From Sphingobacteriaceae bacterium (GTDB taxonomy: Bacteria > Bacteroidota > Bacteroidia > UBA7662), in the NCBI GenBank assembly GCA_030682795.1, contig JAUXNJ010000001.1:62001-126000 (forward strand): a stretch of DNA of 64,000 nt, read 5' to 3'. A program made the translations under genes and the position numbers. Position 1 is the stretch's first letter. Each line of letters opens with the position of its first letter. Positions 9,884 to 20,503 of this stretch are shown here, piece by piece. The notes under the pieces were generated by a model. The model did no database searches, was not told the DNA's origin, and saw only the letters and a program-made list of their open reading frames with translations.

Positions 9884-10282
9884 AAATCATAATTGGTTTC
9901 TATCGCGGCTTGAGCAATCGGAGTACTTTGCGCTCATCAAGTTTTGGGGTGCTGAAGCGTTATTCGCAGTGATGAGCACTAACTAGCTAACTTTCACTTG
10001 CCACGGCAATTTGATGATTTGCAGCCGAGAGTTTTTGGCAGGCAATGCGAATACTACGCAGCCTCGGCTGTCGATAATCCGCAACTACACCTCTCTTGCT
10101 TTGGTTAAACTCCATATCATCGAAAAATCAGATACTTTAACACTCAAGTTGCAACGGCAGCATCAAAAGTCGCGATAGGGCATAAATCAGAATAGGCGCT
10201 AAGTGATTAATTCGCCAACCAGCCAAAAAGGTCATAAACTATGCTGTCAGTATGTATGATTAGAAATCATTAGAAAAGAGGT
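9884..10282. other. Intergenic stretch of about 400 bases without recognisable content
   Basis: Lies between two convergent terminators. I find no plausible ORF, tRNA, repeat or known RNA motif. Stop codons are frequent in all frames. It may be decayed sequence. Confidence 0.5.
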
Positions 10283-10318
10283 CGAAAAGCAAATAGGCGA
10301 GCCAATGGCTCGCCTATT
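10283..10318 (-). terminator. Terminator at the end of the cohesin-like gene cluster
   Basis: On the minus strand a perfect 12-bp stem (aataggcgagcc / ggctcgcctatt) with a 3-nt loop is followed by a T-rich tract (TTTGCTTTT). It sits 22 bases downstream of the stop of the 1281-aa gene and closes the four-gene minus-strand run. Confidence 0.85.
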
Positions 10319-10340
10319 CCAAAATTCCTTCAGAAAAATA

Positions 10341-13300
10341 TCACTTCCGTACCACCATCCGGCGCATACCAATGTAAGCACCTTGCTGAACACGTACGAA
10401 ATACATGCCATCAGCTACATTTTGTAAATTTAGCTCCAATTGCACCCGCCCGCTTGCATTGCCCTGCTGCTCAAAATGCACCCTCTGGCCAGTAACGCTG
10501 AGTACTTCCACTTCTAATGTGCCATGGGCAGGTAAATCGAGACTTACCCAAGCCTTGCCATTAGTGGGGTTCGGATAGAGGTTTAGATCTAAATTAAATG
10601 CTTCTCTAACACCCACATTCAACACATTGATAAGGTTAGAGCTGTCAGATGCACAACTGTTACCATCTATCACAATGGCTCTATAACTGCCATTTTGAGT
10701 AATAACTAAGGTTTGGGAAGTCGCACCCGAAATAGCAGCTCCATTCAAATACCACTGGTTTCCTATGGCTATCGATGAGAACAAAGTATCGGAAGTGGCG
10801 GAAATACTAATCACAGGAGTAGAAGGACGCGGATTCACTGTTACCGTTACTGTTGCCGATGTATCAAAACAGCTACTGGTATTGGTTACAATCACACGAT
10901 AATCGCCTGCTAAAGTCACTGAAAGCGTTGGACTGGTTTGGCCAGTTAATACTGCGCCATTGCGTAGCCATACGTAAGTTACACCAGTAACTGGAGACGC
11001 ATTTAATAGCACCGAAGTTCCCTCGCAAATTGTGGTAGCACCAGCAGCTGTTAATCCCGCCGTTGGTAAAGCATTCACAGTAACGGTAACCGCAGCTGAA
11101 GTATCAAAACAACTGCTTGCGTTGGTCACAATCACACGGTAGGCACCGGCTTGCGTAGCCGTTAAACTAGCTGCTGTTTGACCAGCAACTACTGCTCCAT
11201 TGCGCAACCATACATAAGTAACACCCGTGGTTGGTGCTGCATTTAATACCACCGAACCGCCTGCACAGAAAGTGGTAGCACCAGCAGCTGTTAGTCCTGC
11301 CGTTGGTAAAGCATTCACAGTAACGGTAACCGCAGCTGAAGTATCAGCGCATCCCGATATTGAATTAGTCCCTACCACACGATAAGCACCACTTTGTGAA
11401 GCCACCAAACTGTTTCCGCTTTGATTGGCAATCACCGCATTGTTCAACAACCATACGTAGGAAACACCAGAGGTGGGTGTAGCAGTCAAATTAACTGTGC
11501 CACCCAAACAAAAGGTTGTTGCTGAAGCAGCAGTCAATTGAGTACCCGGGCCAGCAGTCACTGCTATGGATCTGGAGACACTACTGCCACAACCGGTTTG
11601 GGGGTCTGTATAAGCGTAGGTTATTTGATGCGTACCAGCGCCAGCTAAGGCTGGATTAAACACGCCATTTACCACACCTGGACCACTATAAACACCCCCT
11701 AGCGGCAAACCTCCACTCAAAGTAAAGGGGTTACCGCTTGCGCAAATAGCAGCAAAAGGGTTTAGGGTGACCACTGGAATATCATTCACTACGATTACGC
11801 TGGTATCGCTGCTACTACAACCTGTCAAACTATCTACATAAGTATATGTCAATACAAATGACCCAATACCTGCCAATTGAGGCAAAAACTGATTGTTATT
11901 CACACCAGTACCACTGTATGTGCCTCCAGCAGGCGTTGCCATATTCAGAACCAAAGGATTGGCATTGATACAATAGCCACCTAAGCTTGGAAAATTAACC
12001 ACAGGTAAGGCACTCACTACGATGGTTGCGGTGGCGGATGCTGTACATGACGTCTGTGGATTGGTGTAAGTATATACAATGCTATGGGTGCCTACCCCGG
12101 CAGTGGCCGGATTGAATACACCATTTGAAACACCAATACCGCTGTAGGTACCACCAACAGGACTGCCGCCAGTTAGATTTATTAAACCTGACGTCACACA
12201 AACGCCAGCAATCGGAGCCAAGGTTACCACTGGCAATGGGTTCACCACCACACTGATGCTGTCCATATTACTACAACCACTGCCGTTTGTAAAGCTATAG
12301 TAGAGTACATGTGTGCCTACACCCGCAAGAGATGGACTAAAAACTCCAGCTTGTATGCCTGGACCACTGTAAGTACCCCCAGCAGGTGCACCAGTTGTTA
12401 GGTTTAAACTGCCTGCACCAACACAAAAATTGCCGATACTTCCAAAAGTAACCGCAGGTAAAGCATTCACAGTAACCACCACTGTGTCGCTTATGGTGTA
12501 ATTCACCCCATCTGTCACGGTGTAAACAACATTCCAAATACCCACACCAGCAATAATCGGATTAAAACTGCCTACGCTAGCAGAAGTAATACCATTACCA
12601 CTCCAAGTACCGCCAGCTGGACTACCTATTAAATTAAAAACAGCCGTTCCAGCACATACCGACCTATCCGCACCAGCATTTACCACAGGTAACTGGTTAA
12701 CTGTCACCACAACGGAATCTACTGAACTACATCCAAAAAGACTTGAAACGGTAACAAAATAGGTTGTGGTAACCGCAGGTGAAGCAACAGGATTGGCAAT
12801 ATTGGTAGCACTTAAGCCTGTAGCTGGTGACCAGCTATAACTCGCGCCACCACTAGCTTGCAACTGGGTGTTATTACCAACAAAAATACTCGCATCTTGA
12901 CCAGCATTCGCAATAGGCAAAGGGTTGATGGAGATGGCCGCAGAACCAGTCATATTGGCGACACAATTACTTGTATTGGTAGCCTCTACTGTATAGGTGC
13001 CTGCCGTCGTTTGTAAACCAAAGTTGAGCGCCTGACCAGTACCTACTACAGGAGCACCAATGGCCTGACCACTAAGTTTCAGTTGATAATTCACGCCATT
13101 GGTTGAACCAGCCAAGCCCACCGCAATACCAGTACCACCAGCACAATAAGCACCACCACCGGTTACATTAAAAACTGTTGGTAGGCTACTCACTTGCGCT
13201 ACAATATTTCCTGAGCCACTGATACAATCTGCCGAGCTGATTTCACAGCTTACAACATCGCCTTGATCTAAATCATTACGAACCAGAGTAGCATTATTAC

Positions 13301-14186
13301 CAGCAGCCACACCATTCACACGCCACTGATAAACGGGGTTATTAATGGTACTCGCTGGCGTAGCACTATAGGTTACGGATGTCCCTCGGCAAACCGCACC
13401 AGCCGGCGCAGCAGCAAGCGTAACAACAACCCCCGAAACCGGATTCACTTTTAAACGTTGAGCGGCACTAAGCGCATTGCCAGTGCCATTACCTACAATA
13501 CAATGGAAATAATTGCCCGAAGCCTGTTGACTCTGATTAGCTATGCTCAAACTGGCACTGGTTGCCCCGCTCACCCCTGCACCGTTGGTTAAGTTGGTGA
13601 ACGATGCACCTCCATCAGTGCTGCGTTGCCATTGAAAAGTAGTAGCACCCGCTGCAGTCACAGTGAATTGAGCCGTGCCTAACTCACAAATTTGCCGATC
13701 ACCATTTGTAGCAGTTACCAAATTGGGTACCGCATTTGTAAACAAAGCACCGTTAATCAATGTCTCACTTATCAATTGGTTATTGGCACCCGTAAACTCC
13801 GTGTACTCTCGATTCCACAACAACTGAGAAACACCACCTTGGGCATTATAAGTAAATATCAGTTTAACCAAAGTATCAGTAACGCTAAGATTCGAACCAA
13901 CAAAGGCCATCTCTACTTGATTGCCATTTAAATTGCTGGTGAAAATACCCCCCGAAACAGGCGTGCCGCTTGTATTAACGGATTGAAAAGTCAATACTGC
14001 AGGATTAAATCTTACTCCTATGTTGAAAGCATTGATGCCTGAGCCCTGACCTAAAATAGGTACTACCACAGTAGCACCAGGTGCAGCTTGGATTACCGGT
14101 ATGGTACCCGTAAACTGCGCGAAAATTTGACTAGAAAGCAGTGTCATTAACACTGTGAACAGACCATTGCGAAATATCTTTTTCAT
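10341..14186 (-). CDS. T9SS type A secreted multi-domain protein: cohesin-like, Ig-like and PKD-like modules
   Basis: Secreted protein of 1281 aa, fourth in the cluster. Signal peptide about 1-23 (MKKIFRNGLFTVLM...IFAQ). Residues about 24-155 form a cohesin-like module (AFNIGVRFNPAVLTFQSV is typical of the family's beta-strands). Ig-like modules follow at about 157-425. One WSPATGLSATNIANPV PKD-like module lies near 428-496, then five GGTYSGxGV/AGVGTH modules to about 870. Three nearly identical 80-aa Ig-like modules span about 875-1118, then one more Ig-like unit. The last 90 residues are a T9SS type A sorting domain (LYPNPTNGKAWVSLDL...GMYFVRV). It lacks the dockerin found in two neighbours and has no catalytic domain. 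Start ATG is 28 bases after the preceding stop. A structural or adhesive surface role is inferred; ligand unknown. Confidence 0.85.
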   Translation of the reverse strand: MKKIFRNGLFTVLMTLLSSQIFAQFTGTIPVIQAAPGATVVVPILGQGSGINAFNIGVRFNPAVLTFQSVNTSGTPVSGGIFTSNLNGNQVEMAFVGSNLSVTDTLVKLIFTYNAQGGVSQLLWNREYTEFTGANNQLISETLINGALFTNAVPNLVTATNGDRQICELGTAQFTVTAAGATTFQWQRSTDGGASFTNLTNGAGVSGATSASLSIANQSQQASGNYFHCIVGNGTGNALSAAQRLKVNPVSGVVVTLAAAPAGAVCRGTSVTYSATPASTINNPVYQWRVNGVAAGNNATLVRNDLDQGDVVSCEISSADCISGSGNIVAQVSSLPTVFNVTGGGAYCAGGTGIAVGLAGSTNGVNYQLKLSGQAIGAPVVGTGQALNFGLQTTAGTYTVEATNTSNCVANMTGSAAISINPLPIANAGQDASIFVGNNTQLQASGGASYSWSPATGLSATNIANPVASPAVTTTYFVTVSSLFGCSSVDSVVVTVNQLPVVNAGADRSVCAGTAVFNLIGSPAGGTWSGNGITSASVGSFNPIIAGVGIWNVVYTVTDGVNYTISDTVVVTVNALPAVTFGSIGNFCVGAGSLNLTTGAPAGGTYSGPGIQAGVFSPSLAGVGTHVLYYSFTNGSGCSNMDSISVVVNPLPVVTLAPIAGVCVTSGLINLTGGSPVGGTYSGIGVSNGVFNPATAGVGTHSIVYTYTNPQTSCTASATATIVVSALPVVNFPSLGGYCINANPLVLNMATPAGGTYSGTGVNNNQFLPQLAGIGSFVLTYTYVDSLTGCSSSDTSVIVVNDIPVVTLNPFAAICASGNPFTLSGGLPLGGVYSGPGVVNGVFNPALAGAGTHQITYAYTDPQTGCGSSVSRSIAVTAGPGTQLTAASATTFCLGGTVNLTATPTSGVSYVWLLNNAVIANQSGNSLVASQSGAYRVVGTNSISGCADTSAAVTVTVNALPTAGLTAAGATTFCAGGSVVLNAAPTTGVTYVWLRNGAVVAGQTAASLTATQAGAYRVIVTNASSCFDTSAAVTVTVNALPTAGLTAAGATTICEGTSVLLNASPVTGVTYVWLRNGAVLTGQTSPTLSVTLAGDYRVIVTNTSSCFDTSATVTVTVNPRPSTPVISISATSDTLFSSIAIGNQWYLNGAAISGATSQTLVITQNGSYRAIVIDGNSCASDSSNLINVLNVGVREAFNLDLNLYPNPTNGKAWVSLDLPAHGTLEVEVLSVTGQRVHFEQQGNASGRVQLELNLQNVADGMYFVRVQQGAYIGMRRMVVRK
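11032..11346 (-). repeat. Near-identical 240-nt tandem repeat units encoding Ig-like modules
   Basis: The 75 bases at 11032-11106 recur at 11272-11346 with two substitutions, exactly 240 nt (80 codons) apart and in frame. Flanking parts of the units are more diverged. This marks recent duplication or gene conversion of the three 80-aa modules near the C terminus of the 1281-aa protein. Confidence 0.85.
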
Positions 14187-14214
14187 GATTGCGAATTTTT
14201 AGGGTTGGATCTGT

Positions 14215-17200
14215 TTATTTCTGGATAATCATACGCTGTTGAACCGACTGCACGCCGCCGTTGCGGTGTAATTCCAATCGGATGAAATACATACCAGCCG
14301 ACAAGCTGCTTGCTGTCCAATCAAACTGGTACTTGCCAGCTACTTGGTAAGCATTTACCGGCATGTCTAATTGCCGTCCAGCAACATCGGTAATTACCAA
14401 GCGTACATCGCCCGATTCAGGCAGCACATAATCAATCTTAGTAAAGCTATTAGCCGGATTTGGATAATTCTTCAAGCTAAGCTCGCTTCCAAATGAACTG
14501 GAAGTCCATACCGGAGTACGCAGGCCAATCATTCGGTAGGCTTCCGCTTGCCGGTTAGTTAACTCACTCTGCCCAACCAATTCAAATGGCAAGCCCCTTT
14601 CGCCGAAGCCGCGGGTGTGAATAATCAATTGAAGTAATTGATCGCCTGCCTCATACTGCGGGAGGGCCCCCGGTGCATACCAACCAATCTTAACCAGCTG
14701 CCCATTTTGCGTGAAGATGGGCTGCATGCTGCTGCCTAGCAATCGAACCGACTCCAATACATCACCTGGATGTAAAATCAACTCTAATTGTAAAGCTGCA
14801 AGTTCCAAACCCTCTTCGAGGTAAAGAGGCACTTCTACTTTTCCAAAAGCAGGCCGACCCGTAGCCAAAGTCTCTTGCGTAGTAAGCAACACTTTTGGCA
14901 ACACACGTAACCCTGGCTCATAACTACCATTCACATCACCCATACAAATGGCACGTACATTAAACGAGATGTTTTGACCTGCCATACGTAAAGTATCAAC
15001 TGAATATGCCCAATCGCCAGTAACGAAACTGCTGATATTATTCACTGCTCTTTGCAATGTTAATAAAGCATCCGTACCATTTATAGCACCATCATTGTTT
15101 ACATCGGCAGCCTTTACCTTCAAGCCAGTCAACAATGTTGAATCAGCAAAATAATTATTGATCAAAAAGGCATCAGCCGAACTAACCCCGCCCCAAGGCT
15201 TGTTGGTAGTGCCGCGCAAAATGTAAGGGGCATTAGCCAAGTTCTGAAAAAGATAGCTCGCCGCAGCATTTACATTGGTAGTAGCTAATTGTGCACCTAA
15301 GCTATCGGCTAATACCACGGTACCACTATTCAGTGGGCTAAAGAAAACATTATCGTACACCAGCTTGCCCTGTATATTCTTACCAAGCGAGGCGGAATCA
15401 ATGGTTATGATTACTGAATCAACAACACCACAACCATTCGCACCAGTTACGCTAAGATAATAAATAGTGGTAACAGCCGGTGAGGCCGTAGGACTAAGCA
15501 CATTGGTAGCACTCAAACCTGCTGCCGGACTCCAACTGATGGTATAAGGTTGTACTCCTCCCGTAGCTGTTGCATTCAATACCACGGAGGCACCCGGCGC
15601 AATCGCCATGTCGATGCCGGCATCAATGCTCGGCGTTGGATTCACAATAACAGCAACACTACCTGTCAACACACAGCCTTCGGCTGTTGTGGCGGTAACG
15701 GTATAAATGGTGGTTGTGAGGGGCCTCGCTACAGGGTTAGCAATATTAGTTGCACTCAAACCTGTAGCCGGGCTCCAATTATAGCTCACACCAGCACCTA
15801 CATAACCCGTTAAACTTGCTCCTAAAGAAACAGCACCACCTCTACAAATGGTTTGGTTATTACCGGCATTAATAACTGGAACATATACCATCACCGTATC
15901 TCGGTTAGTACAGCCGCTGGCATCAGTACCTGTTACGATGTAACGCGTGGTAGCCGCAGGGTTAGCCATTGGATTAGCAATATTAGTCGCACTTAATCCC
16001 GTTGCCGGAGACCACGTATAACTCACACCACCCGATGCATTTAATTGAACAGCATTGCCATTGCAAACTGTCAAATCCGCTCCTGCTTGAATCAGAGGTC
16101 GAGAATTCACCGTAACCACAACCGTATCGAGCGAAACACATCCGCTGTTGGTCAAACCAGCCACGATATAGGCAGTGGTTTGCAATGGACTAGCTACTGG
16201 ATTTGCAATATTATTGGCACTCAAACCTGTAGCTGGAGACCAAAAATACTGAGTAGCGCCACTGGCTTGTAATTGCACACTACCTCCGGCACACACCGAT
16301 ACGTCTGGTCCAGCAGTCATATTCGGGTCACTAAAGATATTTACGGTTACCGTATCTGTAATACTACAGCCAGACGTATTGAAAATTTGAACACTGTAAG
16401 AAGTACTCACGATGGGTGAAACCACGATGCTTGCACTGGTAGCGCCCGTACTCCACAAATAACTACTCCCACCTGTTGCTATTAACGTGGAGGAGGATCC
16501 CAAACAAATGGTTTGGTCAGCACCTGCACCGCCCGTTGGCAAAGCCAAAACAGTAAGTGAACGCGTAGCTACATTACTGCATCCCAGTGCATCGGTAAAG
16601 CTGTAAGTAATGATGTGTGTGCCTACACCTGCCTGAGCTGGGTTAAATTGGCCCTGTGAAACTCCAGTACCCGAAAATACACCTCCCGTTGGGAAAGCTT
16701 GTAAGAATACAGGAGCAGCACCAAGACACAGGTTACTTAGAGCAGGGAAGGTAATGCTTGGCAAGGCATTGGCGGTAATACCTCCATTGATCAAGGTCCG
16801 AGGGTATTGGTTGCCAGCCAAGTTGCTAATTTGACCACTGCCAGCACTAACTGTATCCCAAATAAGGGTGCTGCTACCATTGGCTGTGAAATTTAAATTC
16901 AGCAATGTACCTGTACCCAAGCTCACTGGATTAAATCCGAACCAACTCAAATTCACTCGGCCATTACTTGCACTTGTAGCCAAAGTAGCTTGCAAAGCTG
17001 CAGGCACTCCGCTCACTCCTGTAAAAATAAGATTCGATTGGTTGTAAAGGATCCGAAGCGAGAAAGTAGCTACTTGGTCGAAATTCTGGATTGAAATAGG
17101 CACTACCACACTTCCACCAGCACATATCGCTTGATTCGGTAAACTTACCACAATGGTTGCTACATTTGGATTCACCGTTAAAGTAACCGCCTGGGAGTTT

Positions 17201-20200
17201 ACTGAAGGAGGGCACTGGCCATTGACCACTACACGAAACTGCTTACCCGAAAAGCTCAATGGGGTATTCGCAATATTCAATGTTGCCGTGGTTACACCTG
17301 AATAAGGTGTTTGATTTGAAAGATTGACCCAATTACCATTCGCCAATTCTTGCCACTGAAACGTACTGGCATTGTTGGCAGCTACTGTGAAGCTACTCGA
17401 GCTTCCTTCGGTTATTGTAACCGGACTGGGTTGCTGTGTAATGGTTGCGGCAGTTCCTGCCACGTTTACTGAGCCATTGCTGTAGGTGGACAGCAATACG
17501 GTACCATTAAAATCAGCAAACTCATTGGCACCTTGCTGTGTCTGGTTCCATACTAACTGACTTTGGCCCAATACCCTCGCTGTAAATTGGAGCGTAATTA
17601 AGCTACCATTGCCGATGGTGGCTGGGTTAATATTAAACCATGAAGCCCTAATTTGGTTTCCTACACTATTGACAATAGCACCATTTTGGATGGCTGCATT
17701 GGCGGTAAATCCTGTATATTGTAATACAGCAGTATCATAACCCAAACTCAAAGAGAAGGCGGCTACATCAATAAAATTGGTAACCATTATTGGTACCGAA
17801 ATGGTCTGGCCTAAGCAACCCGAGAAGCTACCAACACTAGCACCAACCGTTAAGTTTGAGGCGGCTACGGTCAAAATAACTGAGTTGGAATTCAATCCGC
17901 CCTGACAATTGCCAGTGAGGCGCACTCGATAGGCTGCACCACTTAAAACTGGACTCGCAATCACTCGAAGCACGGCAGATTGTGCGCCCGAATACACAGC
18001 ATCATTGATCAAATTAGTCCATACACCATTGATCAGACGCTGCCATTGATAACCAGCCACATGACTAGCTTGCACACTAAAAACTGCTGTATCACCATTA
18101 GCGACTAATTGACTACTAGGCTGTTGGCTGAATGCAGGTGCAGGATTAGGCTGTATCTGTTGGTTGGTATAATTTGCGGCACGCAGCTGCCCGTTATCGT
18201 CGGCAAACTCGCAATTTCCTGGTGTTTGTAAATCCCAGATCAAAGTAGCGCTTGCCTGAACGATATAACGATAGGTTATTAAGGTCGTTTGCGATGGCAA
18301 ATTTAGTGGCTGAACATTAAACCAAGCAAAAGCTACTCTGTCAGCTGTATTGCTTACGCTTAAATTAGTTCCTAAACTTGGATGTACATTTTTAAAGCCT
18401 ACATACTGTAAAGCCTGCACCGGATTTTGCAAGACCAAGGAGATGGCACTGATCAATTGAAGATTATCCACTTTAACATGTATATCCAGGGTATCACCCA
18501 CGCAAGCTTGACCCGACTCCAAGTAAACCTGAATGGCAGGTAACTGACCAGGATTGACCAGCAAATCGACAGCATTCGAAAACACTGGATTAGGACAAGA
18601 ACCCAACAATTTCACGCGATACTGACGCCCATTGAATGCCAAAGGCACATTGTTCAATTGTAAAGTCGCTGTATTTACGCCACTATGAACTGAATCATTG
18701 ACCAAACTGAGCCATTGACCATTCGAAAAATATTGCCATTCATAGCTTTGCACATCTGAAGCTACCACCGTAAAACTGGCTGAATTACCCGCTACAATGC
18801 TTACACTACTTGGATGATTTTGAATGGTAATGCCTACTGAACTTACCAAGCCATTCACAAAATTGGCAGGTATTATGTCTCCATTAATATTGGCCAACTC
18901 ACAATTACCAACAGTTTGAAGATCCCATTGCAAAGGCGAATTACCTCGAACCACAAAACGCATGTCAAATAAATTGCCTGGAACAAGGTTGATAGCATTC
19001 ACCGAAAACCAAGATGCAAATACTTTGCTATTGTTGGCATTCACTATAAGAGCACTGCTAATTGCAGGTAAAGCATTGGCAAAACCCACAAACTCCAATT
19101 GCTGCATATTATAGTTCAATGCCAGAGAAAGTGCAGCAAGGCCGTTGATTTCAGAATTCAAAACGGGTATCGACAACGTATCGCCGATGCAACCCACAAG
19201 GTTAGCTGGCAATGAAATTGAAACCATTGGGCCACCTCCCGCAGGGGCACCTAAATAAATAGAATCTACGTAATAAAATTCTCCGGTACCTGGATTGCCA
19301 AAATCATAAAAAATCGAAAGAACTTTATAGGATGTAGCTAAATTCAAACCTGGACTCGCCGTTGAAAAGTCGAAAGTCAAAGTTTGCCACCCAGCTGTGG
19401 TGGTATTCCGTTGTACCTCTGCATAATTGCTCGGGTTGTTAAGCTCTTCAACCTTTAAAAGAATTGGCTTATTTGCTGCTGGCGCAAAAATCTTAGCAGA
19501 AATACTCGTTGCCCCAGGAGCAAAAGCAATAGCATTGGTCAATCCATTTGGCGGACTCACTGTAGTACCTGCCCAAGTCTGTGCCCCAACTGTTTTTTCA
19601 GTCTTCAAGGTCATATTTGAGGCATTGGTCGGATCGGCTACTAAAAAAGAAGCGTTTCCGCCAAAATCATTAAAGCTATAAGTTAAGCTTGGATCGTCCC
19701 ATGTAATGGGTAAACTAATGGGACTAATTGTACTGCCACCAGTTACCAATAGCGTGATGGGCGCTGAAATTGCGGGAGCAGGGCAGCTGCTGAACACAAG
19801 CACCCTGTAAGTACTATTATTAAGTGACAGAGGTGCGTTATTAATCGCTAAAACCGCAATAGTTGAGCCAGTATAAATGCTGTTATCCTGCAGATTATCC
19901 CATGATTGACCATTCCAAATCTGCCATTGATAGCCAGTAGCTGCCGAAGCACTTACCGAAAACATGGTCGATCCATTCAATGGTATTTGAGTATTACCCG
20001 AAGGCTGTGAATTAATCACCGCTCCCGAAGCATTTACAGCGCCATTGCTGTACCCCGCTGCAATTGGATCCCCGTTGATATCGGCAAATTCACAATTACC
20101 AGACGTTTGTAAATCCCAAACAAGCGACGATGACCCACCAACTACAAATTTAGCTTCGAATAAAACCCCCTGGTTCAAATTAATCGCACTAGTGGCAAAC

Positions 20201-20487
20201 CACGATGCCAATACCTTGCCACCAGTAGCATTCACCAATAAGCCTGCACTAATTTGTGGAGAAGCGTTGGCAAAGCCAACATACGTCAATGCCTGTTGAC
20301 TGTACCCAAGTGCCAACGAAATGGCTGCAATACCATTACCACCAGAGGCATTAATTGGCACTGTAACCGTATCGCCAGCACAGCCTGAAACTGTCCCGGC
20401 AGTAATCGCGATGTTTGATTGGGCATGCGCGACGGAGAAGGTGAGGAACATCCACACCAGTAGCCATAATTTATTCATCTTTTTCAT
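14215..20487 (-). CDS. Giant T9SS secreted protein with six cohesin-like modules, a dockerin-like module and a CBM-like domain
   Basis: 2090 aa, third gene of the cluster. Signal peptide 1-22. Cohesin-like modules lie at about 26-153, 421-552, 651-778, 879-1010 and 1111-1238. Four Ig-like spacers alternate with them (156-250, 553-645, 782-874, 1013-1106). A jelly-roll, carbohydrate-binding-like domain sits at 262-415 after the first spacer. Then come one GGVFSGTGV module (1243-1313), an Ig-like unit and four PKD-like WSPATGLSA modules to about 1697. Next is a carboxypeptidase-regulatory-like strand region with a dockerin-like pair of calcium loops (WGGVSSADAFLINNYF and ADVNNDGAINGTDALL, 1764-1815). 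A sixth cohesin-like module (about 1864-1975) precedes a type A sorting domain (YPNPANSFTKIDYVL, 2001-2090). Modules 1-3 keep a conserved cysteine pair (C36/C132, C433/C529, C662/C759). A scaffold-like extracellular role is inferred, not shown. Confidence 0.85.
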   Translation of the reverse strand: MKKMNKLWLLVWMFLTFSVAHAQSNIAITAGTVSGCAGDTVTVPINASGGNGIAAISLALGYSQQALTYVGFANASPQISAGLLVNATGGKVLASWFATSAINLNQGVLFEAKFVVGGSSSLVWDLQTSGNCEFADINGDPIAAGYSNGAVNASGAVINSQPSGNTQIPLNGSTMFSVSASAATGYQWQIWNGQSWDNLQDNSIYTGSTIAVLAINNAPLSLNNSTYRVLVFSSCPAPAISAPITLLVTGGSTISPISLPITWDDPSLTYSFNDFGGNASFLVADPTNASNMTLKTEKTVGAQTWAGTTVSPPNGLTNAIAFAPGATSISAKIFAPAANKPILLKVEELNNPSNYAEVQRNTTTAGWQTLTFDFSTASPGLNLATSYKVLSIFYDFGNPGTGEFYYVDSIYLGAPAGGGPMVSISLPANLVGCIGDTLSIPVLNSEINGLAALSLALNYNMQQLEFVGFANALPAISSALIVNANNSKVFASWFSVNAINLVPGNLFDMRFVVRGNSPLQWDLQTVGNCELANINGDIIPANFVNGLVSSVGITIQNHPSSVSIVAGNSASFTVVASDVQSYEWQYFSNGQWLSLVNDSVHSGVNTATLQLNNVPLAFNGRQYRVKLLGSCPNPVFSNAVDLLVNPGQLPAIQVYLESGQACVGDTLDIHVKVDNLQLISAISLVLQNPVQALQYVGFKNVHPSLGTNLSVSNTADRVAFAWFNVQPLNLPSQTTLITYRYIVQASATLIWDLQTPGNCEFADDNGQLRAANYTNQQIQPNPAPAFSQQPSSQLVANGDTAVFSVQASHVAGYQWQRLINGVWTNLINDAVYSGAQSAVLRVIASPVLSGAAYRVRLTGNCQGGLNSNSVILTVAASNLTVGASVGSFSGCLGQTISVPIMVTNFIDVAAFSLSLGYDTAVLQYTGFTANAAIQNGAIVNSVGNQIRASWFNINPATIGNGSLITLQFTARVLGQSQLVWNQTQQGANEFADFNGTVLLSTYSNGSVNVAGTAATITQQPSPVTITEGSSSSFTVAANNASTFQWQELANGNWVNLSNQTPYSGVTTATLNIANTPLSFSGKQFRVVVNGQCPPSVNSQAVTLTVNPNVATIVVSLPNQAICAGGSVVVPISIQNFDQVATFSLRILYNQSNLIFTGVSGVPAALQATLATSASNGRVNLSWFGFNPVSLGTGTLLNLNFTANGSSTLIWDTVSAGSGQISNLAGNQYPRTLINGGITANALPSITFPALSNLCLGAAPVFLQAFPTGGVFSGTGVSQGQFNPAQAGVGTHIITYSFTDALGCSNVATRSLTVLALPTGGAGADQTICLGSSSTLIATGGSSYLWSTGATSASIVVSPIVSTSYSVQIFNTSGCSITDTVTVNIFSDPNMTAGPDVSVCAGGSVQLQASGATQYFWSPATGLSANNIANPVASPLQTTAYIVAGLTNSGCVSLDTVVVTVNSRPLIQAGADLTVCNGNAVQLNASGGVSYTWSPATGLSATNIANPMANPAATTRYIVTGTDASGCTNRDTVMVYVPVINAGNNQTICRGGAVSLGASLTGYVGAGVSYNWSPATGLSATNIANPVARPLTTTIYTVTATTAEGCVLTGSVAVIVNPTPSIDAGIDMAIAPGASVVLNATATGGVQPYTISWSPAAGLSATNVLSPTASPAVTTIYYLSVTGANGCGVVDSVIITIDSASLGKNIQGKLVYDNVFFSPLNSGTVVLADSLGAQLATTNVNAAASYLFQNLANAPYILRGTTNKPWGGVSSADAFLINNYFADSTLLTGLKVKAADVNNDGAINGTDALLTLQRAVNNISSFVTGDWAYSVDTLRMAGQNISFNVRAICMGDVNGSYEPGLRVLPKVLLTTQETLATGRPAFGKVEVPLYLEEGLELAALQLELILHPGDVLESVRLLGSSMQPIFTQNGQLVKIGWYAPGALPQYEAGDQLLQLIIHTRGFGERGLPFELVGQSELTNRQAEAYRMIGLRTPVWTSSSFGSELSLKNYPNPANSFTKIDYVLPESGDVRLVITDVAGRQLDMPVNAYQVAGKYQFDWTASSLSAGMYFIRLELHRNGGVQSVQQRMIIQK

Positions 20488-20503
20488 AGGTAAGTCTGGT
20501 TCA

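Noticed and set aside
10830-12700. Regular repeats considered as a CRISPR array
   Set aside because: The period is 240 nt, in frame, and the repeats encode Ig-like and PKD-like protein modules; there are no short identical repeats with unique spacers and no cas genes.
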